DNA from: UBA4665 sp036388555
Lineage (GTDB): Bacteria; Patescibacteriota; Saccharimonadia; Saccharimonadales; UBA4665
Reading direction: 5' to 3'
Assembly: GCA_036388555.1 (NCBI GenBank)
Contig: DASVRP010000001.1
Span: forward strand, 43,642-107,641
Length of the DNA stretch: 64,000 nt
Positions within the stretch are counted from its first letter, which is position 1; each line of letters begins with the position of its first letter. Of the stretch, positions 42,084 through 51,074 are shown piece after piece. The notes beneath the pieces were generated by a model. It worked only from the letters and a program-made list of their open reading frames with translations. It ran no database searches and had not been told where the DNA came from. The position numbers were made by a program, and so were the translations under genes.

Positions 42084-42265
42084 AAATATACAGAGAACGG
42101 TGAGAGAACTAGCTCGTTGACCCGTCAGCAACCTGCCTGTGCCGGCATATGCCGCACCTGGCAAGGTGCTTCGTCTAGCCCGCGCCTGAGCTGTCCTGCG
42201 GGAAAGATATTGAATATCCTTCAATCCTTTCGCGCTGGCAGCCTATCCGCAGAAAGGATATTTTT
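42084..42265 (+). promoter_or_regulatory. SAM-I (S-box) riboswitch with translational platform
   Basis: Upstream of metK. Conserved S-box segments in order: AGAG at 42092, GAGAGAACTAGCTCGTTGAC, CCGTCAGCAACC, GGCAAGGTGCT and CCTGCGGGAAAGATA. P1 can form from AATAT (42085-42089) and ATATT (42207-42211). The ribosome binding site AAGGATATT (42254-42262) is perfectly complementary to AATATCCTT (42213-42221), and GAAAGGAT (42252-42259) to ATCCTTTC (42224-42231). With ligand bound, AATATCCTT is free to hide the site; without it GATAT-tga-ATATC can form. Expected to repress metK when S-adenosylmethionine is high. Confidence 0.9.
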
Positions 42266-43420
42266 ATGTCAAATACTACTAGCGCCACCAGTGGGGTTGA
42301 CACCACGTTGTTCACCAGTGAATCGGTCTGTGCCGGCCATCCGGACAAGATCTGTGACGCTATCAGCGATGCCATCGTCGATGCCGCGTTGGTACAGGAT
42401 GCGCAGAGTCGTACCGGCATCGAGACTGTCGCCGGAGCCAACAAGATCGCGCTGTTCGGTGAGATCAAGACGTCAGCTGATTTGAATTTTGAGAAGATCG
42501 TCCGTGAGAAGGTCGCACAGCTTGGGTACAACGAACCGGCCTGGGGCTTCAGCGGCGAGTCGGAGTTCAGCAATGACGTCCACCGCCAGTCTCCCGAGAT
42601 CGCGCTCGGCGTAGACCAGGATGGTGCCGTAGGAGCAGGCGATCAGGGCATGATGTTCGGCTACGCCTGCGATGAGACGCCGGAGCTGATGCCGCTGCCG
42701 ATCACGCTGGCACATGCGCTGACCCGCCGGATTGACGAGGTCCGCGAATCCAAGGAACTTGCCTGGCTCCGTCCTGACGGCAAGGCGCAGGTTACAGTAC
42801 GCTACGAAAACGATAAGCCGGCGGCCATCGAGAAGTTGGTCGTGGCCGTCGCCCACCACGAGGATACTACCGCGGAGCAGGTCCGGGCCGACATCATCAA
42901 GGTCGTCGTGGAACCAGTGCTTGCCAAGTATACGTTCGATTTGCCGGCTGACGACGATATCATCATCAACGGTACCGGCCTGTGGCACATCCCGGGGCCC
43001 GAATCCGACGCCGGATTGACCGGCCGCAAGATCGTCGTCGACACCTACGGCGGCTATGCCCGAGTCGGAGGTGGCGCCTTCAGTGGTAAGGATCCAAGCA
43101 AGGTTGATCGCAGCGGCGCATACGCCGCCCGCTACATCGCCAAAAACATCGTGGCTGCCGGCCTCGCTACCAAGTGTGAAGTCGGTCTGGCATATGTCAT
43201 CGGACAAGCCAAGCCACTCATGCAGACCATCGAAACCTTCGGAACAGCAACTGTCAGTGAAGAAGAGCTCTATGCTTACAAGGATAAGCTGATCGACACC
43301 AGCGTCAAGGGTATCATCGATACGCTCGACCTGGCCCGCCCGATATACGGCGCAACCAGCGCCTACGGCCACTTCGGTGATAAGGACCTGCCATGGGAGC
43401 GGGTCGTCAGCATCTCATAG
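42266..43420 (+). CDS. metK: S-adenosylmethionine synthetase
   Basis: Makes S-adenosylmethionine from Met and ATP. 384 residues, intact. Signature segments: ESVCAGHPDKICDAISDA (ATP/metal), GEIKTSADLNFEKIVRE, GAGDQGMMFGYACDET and GGGAFSGKDPSKVDRSGAY (P-loop-like). Cytoplasmic tetramer by family knowledge. Controlled by the S-box just upstream; the ribosome site AAAGGA is part of the switch. A strong hairpin terminator follows at 43461-43494. Confidence 0.98.
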   Translation: MSNTTSATSGVDTTLFTSESVCAGHPDKICDAISDAIVDAALVQDAQSRTGIETVAGANKIALFGEIKTSADLNFEKIVREKVAQLGYNEPAWGFSGESEFSNDVHRQSPEIALGVDQDGAVGAGDQGMMFGYACDETPELMPLPITLAHALTRRIDEVRESKELAWLRPDGKAQVTVRYENDKPAAIEKLVVAVAHHEDTTAEQVRADIIKVVVEPVLAKYTFDLPADDDIIINGTGLWHIPGPESDAGLTGRKIVVDTYGGYARVGGGAFSGKDPSKVDRSGAYAARYIAKNIVAAGLATKCEVGLAYVIGQAKPLMQTIETFGTATVSEEELYAYKDKLIDTSVKGIIDTLDLARPIYGATSAYGHFGDKDLPWERVVSIS

Positions 43421-43460
43421 CTCAGCCCAGCATCATCTGCTATATGCCACAGCCTCACAT

Positions 43461-43494
43461 GAAAGAACCGTCCCCTTACGAGGACGGTTCTTTC
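43461..43494. terminator. bidirectional intrinsic terminator
   Basis: GAAAGAACCGTCC and GGACGGTTCTTTC form a 13-bp stem between the convergent metK and surface-protein genes; A- and T-rich ends serve both strands. Confidence 0.85.
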
Positions 43495-43533
43495 AATCTG
43501 CCGGTCTATTCTGGACACCGGAACTCCGCAGTA

Positions 43534-44619
43534 TTAGCCGCGGTTCAGGCGGCGGCGGACGAAGTGGTGGATAGTCGCACCAGCAGCGCTGGTAGCAGCA
43601 AAGATGCCAGCCAGGGCGCCTGGGCCAGCCTCGACCAGAGTCTCAGGCTGCTCGACGGCAACTTCTTCGACTTCAGGAGTCTCAGCGACTTCTTCCTTCA
43701 CGACGGCGGGTGTTACAGGAGTCGCAAAGGTGACAGTCTTGCTGCAGGCATCGCTGGTATTGCTGACGGTACCGTTGTTGACGGAGTAGAAAGCTGTCGC
43801 GGTGATCTTGTATGTGCCATCCTTGGCGTAGGTGTGCTTCAAGCCGGTGACGTCAGTCGTAGCTTTGGTACTTGGCAGGTTGTCGCCCCACTCAACGATA
43901 GTGTAAGCATAGGTGGCACCACCGCCGGATGTCTGCTTGAAATCATTGATGGTGACGGTGCGGCCCTCACCTTTGGTGACACTCAGCAGCGTGCAGGCAT
44001 AAGCTGGGGTTACGGGTGTAGGGGTAGGTGTTGGCGTCGGAGTAGGTGCAGGGGTTGGGACCTTGACAGGAGTTGCCTTAACAGCATTACCACAGTCGAC
44101 GATAGAAGCCCAATCCATCTGACCGTTGGCATCGTAGTGGACGAGGATCGGCTGTGAGGCGTTCGCGAATGATGTGGTAGTCTTGCGGGCCCAGACGCCG
44201 TCAGTGACTTTGACGAAACCATCGCCTTCGGTAAAGCGGGCAGAGACCCAGGCGTCCTTGCCGACGGTCTTGCCGTCGACTTTAATTTCGCCATTACGGT
44301 AGATGGTACCGAGCTTGGTGTTGCTGGTGCTCAATGTGGACATATCGGTCGTATCAGCACCGGCCCAGCCGTAGACTGCGCGCAGGTCAGTGTGGCCGTT
44401 GTCCGAGTTGGCAGCGAGCTTGCTCTTGAGCGAAGCGACCTGCTGGGCTTCTGATGTGCCTTCGAGGCCACAGTAGATAATATTGATCTTGTCACAGGCT
44501 TCAGCAGCGCTGACGCTGGAAGGGTTGGCAAGGCTAAAGCCGGCAGTAGCGCCGATAAGTGTAGCAACGGTCAGTCCGATCGTGAGAGAGCGGCTGATAC
44601 GTGCAAATGTGTTCGTCAT
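43534..44619 (-). CDS. secreted PKD-domain surface protein with sortase-like tail
   Basis: 361 residues. Signal peptide (SLTIGLTVATLIGATAGFSLANPSSVSA); N-terminal domain with a CG-type disulphide (ACDKINIIYCGLEG); a short Pro-Thr linker (PTPAPTPTPTPTPTPVTP). A PKD-like domain follows (YTIVEWGDN ... LKHTYAKDGTYKITATA). The tail is LVEAGPG, a hydrophobic helix (ALAGIFAATSAAGATIH) and RRRLNRG. The tail parallels ALANSGPG of the 26.5 kb protein, so both may be processed by the same sortase. Shine-Dalgarno AAGGAG. Monocistronic. Confidence 0.85.
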   Translation of the reverse strand: MTNTFARISRSLTIGLTVATLIGATAGFSLANPSSVSAAEACDKINIIYCGLEGTSEAQQVASLKSKLAANSDNGHTDLRAVYGWAGADTTDMSTLSTSNTKLGTIYRNGEIKVDGKTVGKDAWVSARFTEGDGFVKVTDGVWARKTTTSFANASQPILVHYDANGQMDWASIVDCGNAVKATPVKVPTPAPTPTPTPTPTPVTPAYACTLLSVTKGEGRTVTINDFKQTSGGGATYAYTIVEWGDNLPSTKATTDVTGLKHTYAKDGTYKITATAFYSVNNGTVSNTSDACSKTVTFATPVTPAVVKEEVAETPEVEEVAVEQPETLVEAGPGALAGIFAATSAAGATIHHFVRRRLNRG

Positions 44620-44799
44620 AAACGTTCTCCTTCATAATTCCTATTGAATGACCGAAGTATACCACATAGACAACATTAATGCAACAATGTCAATATGCTT
44701 ATGCTAGTATTATTCTGCTAGCGGTTACATAACACCTTAGCATGACCGAATTTGTGAGGATTTACACAAGAAAGTGAAGTAATTTGGTGGCTTCCTGGG

Positions 44800-46002
44800 C
44801 TAGTTTCCAAAGAAGTCCCGGCCGGCTAATTCGTCAGGCAGGAAGCCCTGTGGATGTTTAAAATCGGCTTCCCATTTGGTGCCTTTGCCGTACCCAAGGT
44901 CTTTCATGAGCTTGGTCGGGCCATTACGCAGGTGGATCGGAACCGGCAGGTCAGGGAAGTTGCGGGCGGCAGACTGGGCGGCGTACATGGCATCAGATGT
45001 TTCACGGGATTTCGGTGTCTTGGCGAGGACGCTGGCACAGTGGTACAGATTGTACTGGCACTCCGGCATACCGATGCGCTCGACGGCCTGGAAGGTCGAG
45101 ACGGCCAGGGTCAGGGCAGCCGGAGCGGCCAGGCCGATATCTTCGGAGGCGAAAATGACCATACGGCGGGCAACGAACTTCGGGTCCTCGCCGGCCTGCA
45201 GCATACGGGCCATATAGTACAGTGCGGCCGTGGCGTCCGAGCCACGCATGCTTTTTATGAAGGCGCTGATGATGTTGTAATGATTCTCGCCGTTCTTATC
45301 GTAGCCGGGGACGCGTTTCTGGGCTGCTGTCTTGACGACTTCCTCGGTGACCGGTTTCTTGCCGTCGGCCGTCAGCTGCAGAGCCAACTCGAGGTTGCCG
45401 AGTGCTACCCGGGCATCACCACCGGATATCTCGGCCAGCAGGTCGATGCTGGACTGCGGCAGGCGCTTGGCGTCCAGGCTTTCGGCTTTGGCGGTACGCT
45501 TTAGGATGGCAGCAATATCTTCGCGGCTGTGCGGCTCCAGTACCAGGACACGGCTGCGGCTGAGCAGCGGCGTGATGACCTCGAAGCTCGGGTTCTCGGT
45601 GGTGGCACCGATCAGGATGATGGTACCGTCTTCGACGTACGGCAGAAAGGCATCCTGCTGGGCCTTGTTGAAGCGGTGGATCTCGTCGATGAACAGGATG
45701 GTGCGGATCATCAGCCGGCGGTTCTGCTGGGCGCGCTCCATCACCTTGACGACGTCGGCCTTTCCGGAGGTGACGGCGCTCAGCTCGACGAACTCAACGT
45801 CGTCTCCCAGGCCGGCCGCGATGATGCGGGCCAGTGTTGTCTTGCCGCTTCCCGGCGGTCCCCACAGGATGAGGCTGGTCGGCTGCTTCTGCTCGATGAT
45901 CTGGCGGATGATCTTGCCGGCCCCCACCAGGTGTTCCTGACCGACGACGTCGGCCAGTGTCTCAGGGCGCATCCGCTCTGCCAGTGGTCGTTGTTGTATC
46001 AT
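44800..46002 (-). CDS. rarA: replication-associated recombination protein A (MgsA/RarA)
   Basis: AAA+ ATPase of the clamp-loader group that acts at stalled replication forks. 400 residues: RPETLADVVGQEHLVG, Walker A WGPPGSGKTTLARI, Walker B LFIDEIHRFNKAQQDAFLP, sensor GATTENPSFEV, and the C-terminal family domain (HYNIISAFIKSMRGSD ... DIGLAAPAAL ... PVPIHLRNGPTKLMK). Complete. Shine-Dalgarno GAGGAG; TATACT box in the leader. Confidence 0.97.
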   Translation of the reverse strand: MIQQRPLAERMRPETLADVVGQEHLVGAGKIIRQIIEQKQPTSLILWGPPGSGKTTLARIIAAGLGDDVEFVELSAVTSGKADVVKVMERAQQNRRLMIRTILFIDEIHRFNKAQQDAFLPYVEDGTIILIGATTENPSFEVITPLLSRSRVLVLEPHSREDIAAILKRTAKAESLDAKRLPQSSIDLLAEISGGDARVALGNLELALQLTADGKKPVTEEVVKTAAQKRVPGYDKNGENHYNIISAFIKSMRGSDATAALYYMARMLQAGEDPKFVARRMVIFASEDIGLAAPAALTLAVSTFQAVERIGMPECQYNLYHCASVLAKTPKSRETSDAMYAAQSAARNFPDLPVPIHLRNGPTKLMKDLGYGKGTKWEADFKHPQGFLPDELAGRDFFGN

Positions 46003-46081
46003 TCTAGTCTCCTCATATCCCTAGTATAGTCCAGCCTGCAGGAAGCCGGCGGTTCTGCTGGCAGCATGGGCCGTAAACCGC

Positions 46082-46087
46082 TACAAT
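46082..46087 (+). promoter_or_regulatory. -10 box of leaderless DUF475 gene
   Basis: TACAAT followed by 7 nt and the GTG at 46095. Confidence 0.6.
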
Positions 46088-46094
46088 AAGCGGA

Positions 46095-47147
46095 GTGAAA
46101 TTAAGCTTCCATCCCCATTCCCCGCTGCGGATCTTTGCCTTTTCGGTGTCCGTGACCGTGCTGTCGCTGATAGCGATTACAGGTTACTTGGGCCCGGGCG
46201 CACTGCTGGTCGCCCTGATATTGATCGCGGTGGAACTAGCCTTCAGTTTTGATAATGCGATCATCAACGCCAAAATCCTGAAACACCTATCGCCGTTCTG
46301 GCAGAAACTGTTCCTGACTGTCGGTATCCTGATCGCCATCTTCGGTATGCGCGTCGTCTTCCCGGTACTTATCGTCATGCTGACGGCAGACCTGTCGTGG
46401 AAGAGCGTCGTCGACCTGGCCCTCAATCACCCCAAGGAATACGCCGAGAAGCTCGACCTGGCGCATCCGACCATATCAGCTTTCGGCGGCGGTTTCCTGC
46501 TGATGCTGGCGCTGCATTTCTTTATGGATGACGACCGCCATGTGCTGTGGCTGAAGCGGATCGAGCGGCCGCTGATGCGCTACAGCCGCTGGTGGGTCCC
46601 GGCGCTGGTGGCTATCATCACGGTAGCGATATTCTCGCTCCTGCCGTTCAACCATCATCCCGGCGAATCACTGCGTGCCGGGCTGGCCGGAATCGTCCTT
46701 TTCCTGGCGATCAACATCTTCACGGAATGGGTCGGCAAGATCGCCAACCAGAATATCAACGGCGTCCGTACCGGCTGGGCGGCATTCCTGACCTTCATGT
46801 ACCTTGAAGTCCTTGATGCCAGCTTCTCACTCGACGGCGTCATCGGCGCCTTCGCGATTACCAATGACGTCATCTTGATCGCCGCTGGTCTCGGTATCGG
46901 TGCCATCTGGGTACGCTCACTCACTGTCTACATGGTACGCCGCGGTACGCTTGATACGTACAAGTTCCTGGAGCACGGCGCTCACTACGCGGTCTTCGTG
47001 CTGGCAATGACGATGCTGCTCAGCCTTATCATCAACATACCGGAAGTCATCACCGGCATACTGGGGCTCGGTCTGATAGGTGCATCAATCATGGCTTCGG
47101 TGCAGGCCAAGCGGGCGAACGACCAGACAGACTCCGCCGCAGCTTAA
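46095..47147 (+). CDS. DUF475 integral membrane protein (TerC-like)
   Basis: 350 residues, about nine membrane helices. DUF475/TerC signatures: LIAVELAFSFDNAIINAKIL with the conserved Asp-Asn, GGGFLLMLALHFFMDDDRHVLW, and YLEVLDASFSLDGVIGAFAIT. TerC relatives are implicated in metal-ion (Mn2+) export or tellurite resistance; whether DUF475 proteins transport metal is not established. GTG start, leaderless. Followed 39 nt later by the glycosylase gene, which has its own -10 box. Confidence 0.92.
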   Translation: MKLSFHPHSPLRIFAFSVSVTVLSLIAITGYLGPGALLVALILIAVELAFSFDNAIINAKILKHLSPFWQKLFLTVGILIAIFGMRVVFPVLIVMLTADLSWKSVVDLALNHPKEYAEKLDLAHPTISAFGGGFLLMLALHFFMDDDRHVLWLKRIERPLMRYSRWWVPALVAIITVAIFSLLPFNHHPGESLRAGLAGIVLFLAINIFTEWVGKIANQNINGVRTGWAAFLTFMYLEVLDASFSLDGVIGAFAITNDVILIAAGLGIGAIWVRSLTVYMVRRGTLDTYKFLEHGAHYAVFVLAMTMLLSLIINIPEVITGILGLGLIGASIMASVQAKRANDQTDSAAA

Positions 47148-47186
47148 GTACCTACATGGTGACACGGCAGGGGATATACTGTCTCT

Positions 47187-47804
47187 ATGACCGCCGAAGA
47201 GCTTTCAGTAATCCTGCAAGGTCCGCCCGATATTGCCGCCCGGGCACTGCTGGGTTGCCGGCTGGTGCTGGAGCAGGACGGCCACCGTCTGGTGGGCCGG
47301 ATCGTCGAGACAGAGGCCTACGACCAGACGGATGCTGCCAGCCACAGTTACAGGGGGCGGACGCCGCGGACCGATGTCATGTTCGGGCCGGCCGGGCATC
47401 TCTACGTCTACTTCACCTACGGTATGCATTACTGCTGCAACGTCGTCACCGGGCCGGAAGGGCACGGCTCGGCCGTACTGGTCCGGGCCGTCGAGCCGCT
47501 TGAAGGCGCCGACATCATGTCGGTCAACCGGAAGGGCCGGGGCGGCAAGGGAGGGCTGGAGCTGACCAACGGCCCGGCAAAATTATGCCAGGCATTCGGT
47601 ATTGATGCACAGTGGAACGGCCATGACCTGTCACAGCCGCCGTTGCTTTTGCTGCCCTACGAGCGCACCTTGACCGGATCGGGTGCCATTGGCGGCTTGG
47701 GCACCAGGGACATCGTCCAGACCACCCGCATCGGCATCAGCCAGGCCACGGATGTGGCATGGCGGTTCTATATCAAGGACAATCCTTACGTTTCGAGGCA
47801 GTGA
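47187..47804 (+). CDS. 3-methyladenine DNA glycosylase (AAG/MPG type)
   Basis: Base-excision repair enzyme removing alkylated purines. 205 residues: ALLGCRLVLEQDG, GRIVETEAYDQTDAASHSYRGRTPRTDVMFGPAGHLYVYFTYGMHYCCNVVT (catalytic Glu in VETEAY), AVLVRAVEP and LTNGPAKLCQAFGI. Leaderless (TATACT 47175-47180, 6 nt, ATG). Complete. Confidence 0.95.
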   Translation: MTAEELSVILQGPPDIAARALLGCRLVLEQDGHRLVGRIVETEAYDQTDAASHSYRGRTPRTDVMFGPAGHLYVYFTYGMHYCCNVVTGPEGHGSAVLVRAVEPLEGADIMSVNRKGRGGKGGLELTNGPAKLCQAFGIDAQWNGHDLSQPPLLLLPYERTLTGSGAIGGLGTRDIVQTTRIGISQATDVAWRFYIKDNPYVSRQ

Positions 47805-47808
47805 CGCG

Positions 47809-48276
47809 TTATGGCGTATCCGGTGGGTCTGGGGCGTCCACCTTCAGCTCGCTCAGCTGATTCAGCACCTTCAGATATATGTTCAACTCTTCCGGCGCGA
47901 TCTCGGCGAGGATCGTCTTGCGGAGCTTGGCGCGCAGGTCGGCCTCGATCTCCATACATTCCTGTTTGAAGTCCTCAGTGATAGAGACATGTTTCGAGCG
48001 GCTGTCAGTCGGGCTGCCTTTGCGTTCGACCATGCCCTTTGACTCGAGCAGATTGATGGTATTGGTGATAAATGGCAGGCCGGTCTGAAGCTTGGCGGAA
48101 AGCTGCGTCAGCTGTATACCGGCGGCATCACTGTCGCTGATCGTACCCAGCACGAACCACTGCATGCTTGTAAGCCCGTGCGGCTTGAGCATCGCAGAAT
48201 AGAGTTTGTTGAGATTGCGGTATGCCGACGACTGCGCAACCCCAGCCTGATACGTCCTGATTTCGCTGATATCCAT
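47809..48276 (-). CDS. MarR-family transcription regulator
   Basis: 155 residues. The winged helix LTSMQWFVLGTISDSDAAGIQLTQLSAKLQTGLPFITNTINLLESKGMVERKGSPTDSRSKHVSIT contains the typical DSRSK(H)V wing. The C-terminal helix probably dimerises. It converges on the glycosylase gene; no obvious target beside it. Confidence 0.93.
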   Translation of the reverse strand: MDISEIRTYQAGVAQSSAYRNLNKLYSAMLKPHGLTSMQWFVLGTISDSDAAGIQLTQLSAKLQTGLPFITNTINLLESKGMVERKGSPTDSRSKHVSITEDFKQECMEIEADLRAKLRKTILAEIAPEELNIYLKVLNQLSELKVDAPDPPDTP

Positions 48277-48348
48277 CCCTCAACCATTTTACGCGCAGTA
48301 ACATTAGCGCTACAGTGGAATATTTAGCTGGTGTAGTAAATCAGTTGA

Positions 48349-48965
48349 TTATTTTTCTTCGATGGTCATGTCTATGATACGGAAGTTGCGGCCGTCATTA
48401 TGCTTGATGAAGATTGCTGGTTCGTTCCGGTATGATGAGTAGGGGTCATCACTTTCCAATAGCTGGGTGAATACTGATTCTTCATTGGTCGTAAGATATG
48501 GTGCCAGCACCGGGATAGGCACGCCGTTGTATGCTATTTCTACCGTGACGGTGGATGTTCCGCCGCCGCTATTAGTTGTCGGTACGGAACCCTTGCTCGG
48601 GTGCTTTACGGACTTCGTGAGATTCTTCGGACTGCCGGAATTATATTTGATGCGGCCGAATCATCTATCTCCGTAGGCGGTTTGTTGCCGTCGGCCATAC
48701 AGGCCAACTGGATGGAGTCCAGGCCATCGTCATCTTTGGTGATCAGATCGTTGTTCTGGCCGGTATCGACGACGAGATGCGTGCCTCCAGCGCAAGTAGC
48801 ATCGAGGCTATACTCGTGCTTTATGCCGCCGATGTTGGCAGCGCCGAGGCTTATGACTACTGTTGCGGCTGACAATTTGCCGATCCGTGTTTGCAGCAGG
48901 TTCAACGGGAAACGCTTTGTCTCGGCAACTTCACCGGTCTGAGGTACTTCGGGTAGATTGGGCAT
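48349..48965 (-). pseudogene. single-pass secreted protein, frameshifted
   Basis: Starts MPNLPEVPQTGEVAETKRFPLNLLQTRIGKL with a membrane segment (SAATVVISLGAANIGG) and runs to EIDD. Then the coding signal moves to the next frame (FGRIKYNSGSPKNLTKSVKHPSKG ... RIIDMTIEEK, stop at 48349). The junction is near 48655-48668 (minus strand GATGATTCGG) and needs one added or two removed bases. The protein would be about 205 residues; no family recognised. Confidence 0.65.
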
Positions 48966-49034
48966 AATAATATACATTATAACATAATCGCATGGAAAAA
49001 CAAGTGAGAATTTGATTTTGCGGCGGTATCGGGG

Positions 49035-49040
49035 CATACT
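49035..49040 (+). promoter_or_regulatory. -10 box of leaderless gene
   Basis: CATACT, 7 nt, ATG at 49048. Confidence 0.5.
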
Positions 49041-49047
49041 ATCGACC

Positions 49048-49425
49048 ATGAGCTTAGAAGTCTACTGGAACTATGATGATGCCAACGAGGAAGCGCTGCA
49101 GCTGCCTTCAATCCCGCGGCATGACCGCGCCATGTTCATGGATCTGTCCGGAAGCAAGCCCCAGATACTTCATATCGTCAATTACGGCCGGCGGGCTGGA
49201 GGTGAGATATATGGCTTCCCATTCGAGGGATCGACGATGCGCGAGACGGTAGCCCGGTCGCCGGTTGAAGCGTTCGATGACGGGAATTTCATCGCCGAGA
49301 TAGATAGTGAGGGCAGCTACCAAGTGCCGATACGGGGCTTCGAAGGCCGACCGGCACATATCATATTGCAGTACGCTGCCGAGGAACCTGATGATATAAG
49401 TATGGAGGATGTTGAATGGGAGTAA
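49048..49425 (+). CDS. hypothetical protein, 125 aa
   Basis: MSLEVYWNYDDANEEALQLPSIPRHDRAMFMDLSGSKP ... HIILQYAAEEPDDIS: mixed beta, acidic end, no family recognised. Overlaps the next gene by 10 nt, so they are translationally coupled. Confidence 0.7.
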   Translation: MSLEVYWNYDDANEEALQLPSIPRHDRAMFMDLSGSKPQILHIVNYGRRAGGEIYGFPFEGSTMRETVARSPVEAFDDGNFIAEIDSEGSYQVPIRGFEGRPAHIILQYAAEEPDDISMEDVEWE

Positions 49426-50387
49426 ATCTACGGGAATATACCAGAGCTGTCGGGCTTGATGAGCTGGATGGCATAACGGTAGACGAGGCAGCGCAAGACT
49501 TCATGCCTGCTGCAGTCGTCGGACTGGCTGCGGGCGATATCGTCGCGCTCCACCCGCCATACAGCGGTCAGAAAGCCGAGTTGTACGGCGAAACCCGTTT
49601 CGATAAAGGCAAAGTAGCAAAAGCCGTCGGCGAATCCGCGATTGAAAACGTCGATGCTCCGGGGGTCGTGTATGACTTTCAGACATTTGCTGCTGAATAT
49701 TTTTATCAGCCAGGCAGTCCGTTCAGGACGTTCGGTAATTCCGGTGCTGTATCGGTCCGCAGTGACGAGGTCGTCGTAGATGGCATATCCGTCGCATTGT
49801 CTCGCCGGCCAGAAGTCGTCGTTGATTTTGATGCCTGTCTGACTGGCCGGAATTATCAGGTCGACCAGATTCGGATGGTGGCCGGATTAGCGCGGCCATT
49901 CGTCTATACTCCGATTGCTAACAGTCATTTCATGCATGAAGCGATCAAGCGCTATTACGGTCATCTTGGACTAGACGTCGAAGCATTCATCAGCAGCAAA
50001 AGCCTGTTCGACGGTCGCGAAGGAGATGATGCCATGGTAGTCAAAGACATTATCATCGAGCATAAGCGGGCTACCGGTAGCACCGAAGCTGCCGACGTCA
50101 TCCTGTGTACCGGCGCCCAGCACGCTGATCCAGAAAACCTGAAATACGGCGTCAAGTTGGCCCGTACGCTGCTCAAGGAAGACGGCCTGATGGTCATCCG
50201 TGCACTGGCAGAACCCACTACCGATGAAATCGGTGCCGACATGATCGCCGAATGGGCCTTCGAAAGCGGCTTCGATGAAAAAGACGCCGTCATCGGTGAG
50301 ACCGTATTCGAACCGACTTCCGGCGCATTCAGAAGCGGACATATCGAGGATAGGAAGATGAAGGGAATTCTGCTCGGCAAGCGATGA
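49416..50387 (+). CDS. hypothetical protein, possible methyltransferase-like C-terminus
   Basis: 323 residues. The centre RPEVVVDFDACLTGRNYQVDQIRMVAG and C-terminal ADVILCTGAQHADPENLKYGVKLARTLLKEDGLMVIRALAEP resemble a Rossmann-like methyltransferase second half (strand-turn, 'LLKEDGLMVI'). Motif I is not clear. Operon with the 125-aa gene. No family assigned. Confidence 0.7.
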   Translation: MGVNLREYTRAVGLDELDGITVDEAAQDFMPAAVVGLAAGDIVALHPPYSGQKAELYGETRFDKGKVAKAVGESAIENVDAPGVVYDFQTFAAEYFYQPGSPFRTFGNSGAVSVRSDEVVVDGISVALSRRPEVVVDFDACLTGRNYQVDQIRMVAGLARPFVYTPIANSHFMHEAIKRYYGHLGLDVEAFISSKSLFDGREGDDAMVVKDIIIEHKRATGSTEAADVILCTGAQHADPENLKYGVKLARTLLKEDGLMVIRALAEPTTDEIGADMIAEWAFESGFDEKDAVIGETVFEPTSGAFRSGHIEDRKMKGILLGKR

Positions 50388-50438
50388 AGTTTTAGCATAA
50401 GCGGTGTATGATACAGGTAGTAACCGTAAGGATGTATC

Positions 50439-51053
50439 ATGCCGACCAAGAAGCCCACCCGCAGCCCAGCCACAGCCATCAGACAGAACATTGTGCCGCT
50501 GTTCGCAGCCCTCGCAGCGTTGCAGTTCCTATTGCTGGTCCTGGGATATATATCGCTTCGTAACACGCAGGATTCATACCAGAAGCAGTTGGATGTCATG
50601 CAATCCAATGTCCAAGCCGCTTCTGCTGCGGCCGGCCTGACCCGGGCTGTCGTCTCGGTGACAGACGACGCCGTATATATCCCTGAGCTCCGACTCAAAC
50701 TGCCGCTGAACGCCCTGACGACACAGTTCACGTATTCCGTCCGCACCGGCTATGTCGGCAGCCCTGTCGGCTCAAGTGACGCCGCTGAAGCCAACATCAG
50801 CACCACGACGTTGGCGACCTACCCGCTGCCGCCACAACCGATCGGCTGCAGCACCTCCGTGCGACTGAAGTTCGAAGCTAAACCGAACCCATATAACCCG
50901 CACGAAACTGTCCGCGCCAGCGTGCAGCTCGGCGACGGCCGGACCCTGCAGGCTTATTCATACCAGCACGACACCTGTGACAAGGCGTTCAGCCTGACAG
51001 GGACGGATTCGAAGCGGCAGGCGGAAGTGTTCCAGCAGGCGAAGTCGTACTGA
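50439..51053 (+). CDS. single-pass membrane protein with external beta domain
   Basis: 204 residues: basic start (MPTKKPTRSPATAIRQN), one helix (IVPLFAALAALQFLLLVLGYI), a short coiled-coil-like stretch (DSYQKQLDVMQSNVQAAS), then a beta-rich part with two Cys (PIGCSTS ... HDTCDKAFS). AAGGAT ribosome site; TATGAT box at 50407-50412 next to an AGCATAAG octamer. Function unknown. Confidence 0.75.
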   Translation: MPTKKPTRSPATAIRQNIVPLFAALAALQFLLLVLGYISLRNTQDSYQKQLDVMQSNVQAASAAAGLTRAVVSVTDDAVYIPELRLKLPLNALTTQFTYSVRTGYVGSPVGSSDAAEANISTTTLATYPLPPQPIGCSTSVRLKFEAKPNPYNPHETVRASVQLGDGRTLQAYSYQHDTCDKAFSLTGTDSKRQAEVFQQAKSY

Positions 51054-51074
51054 TCTACGCAACTTTGACTGGGC

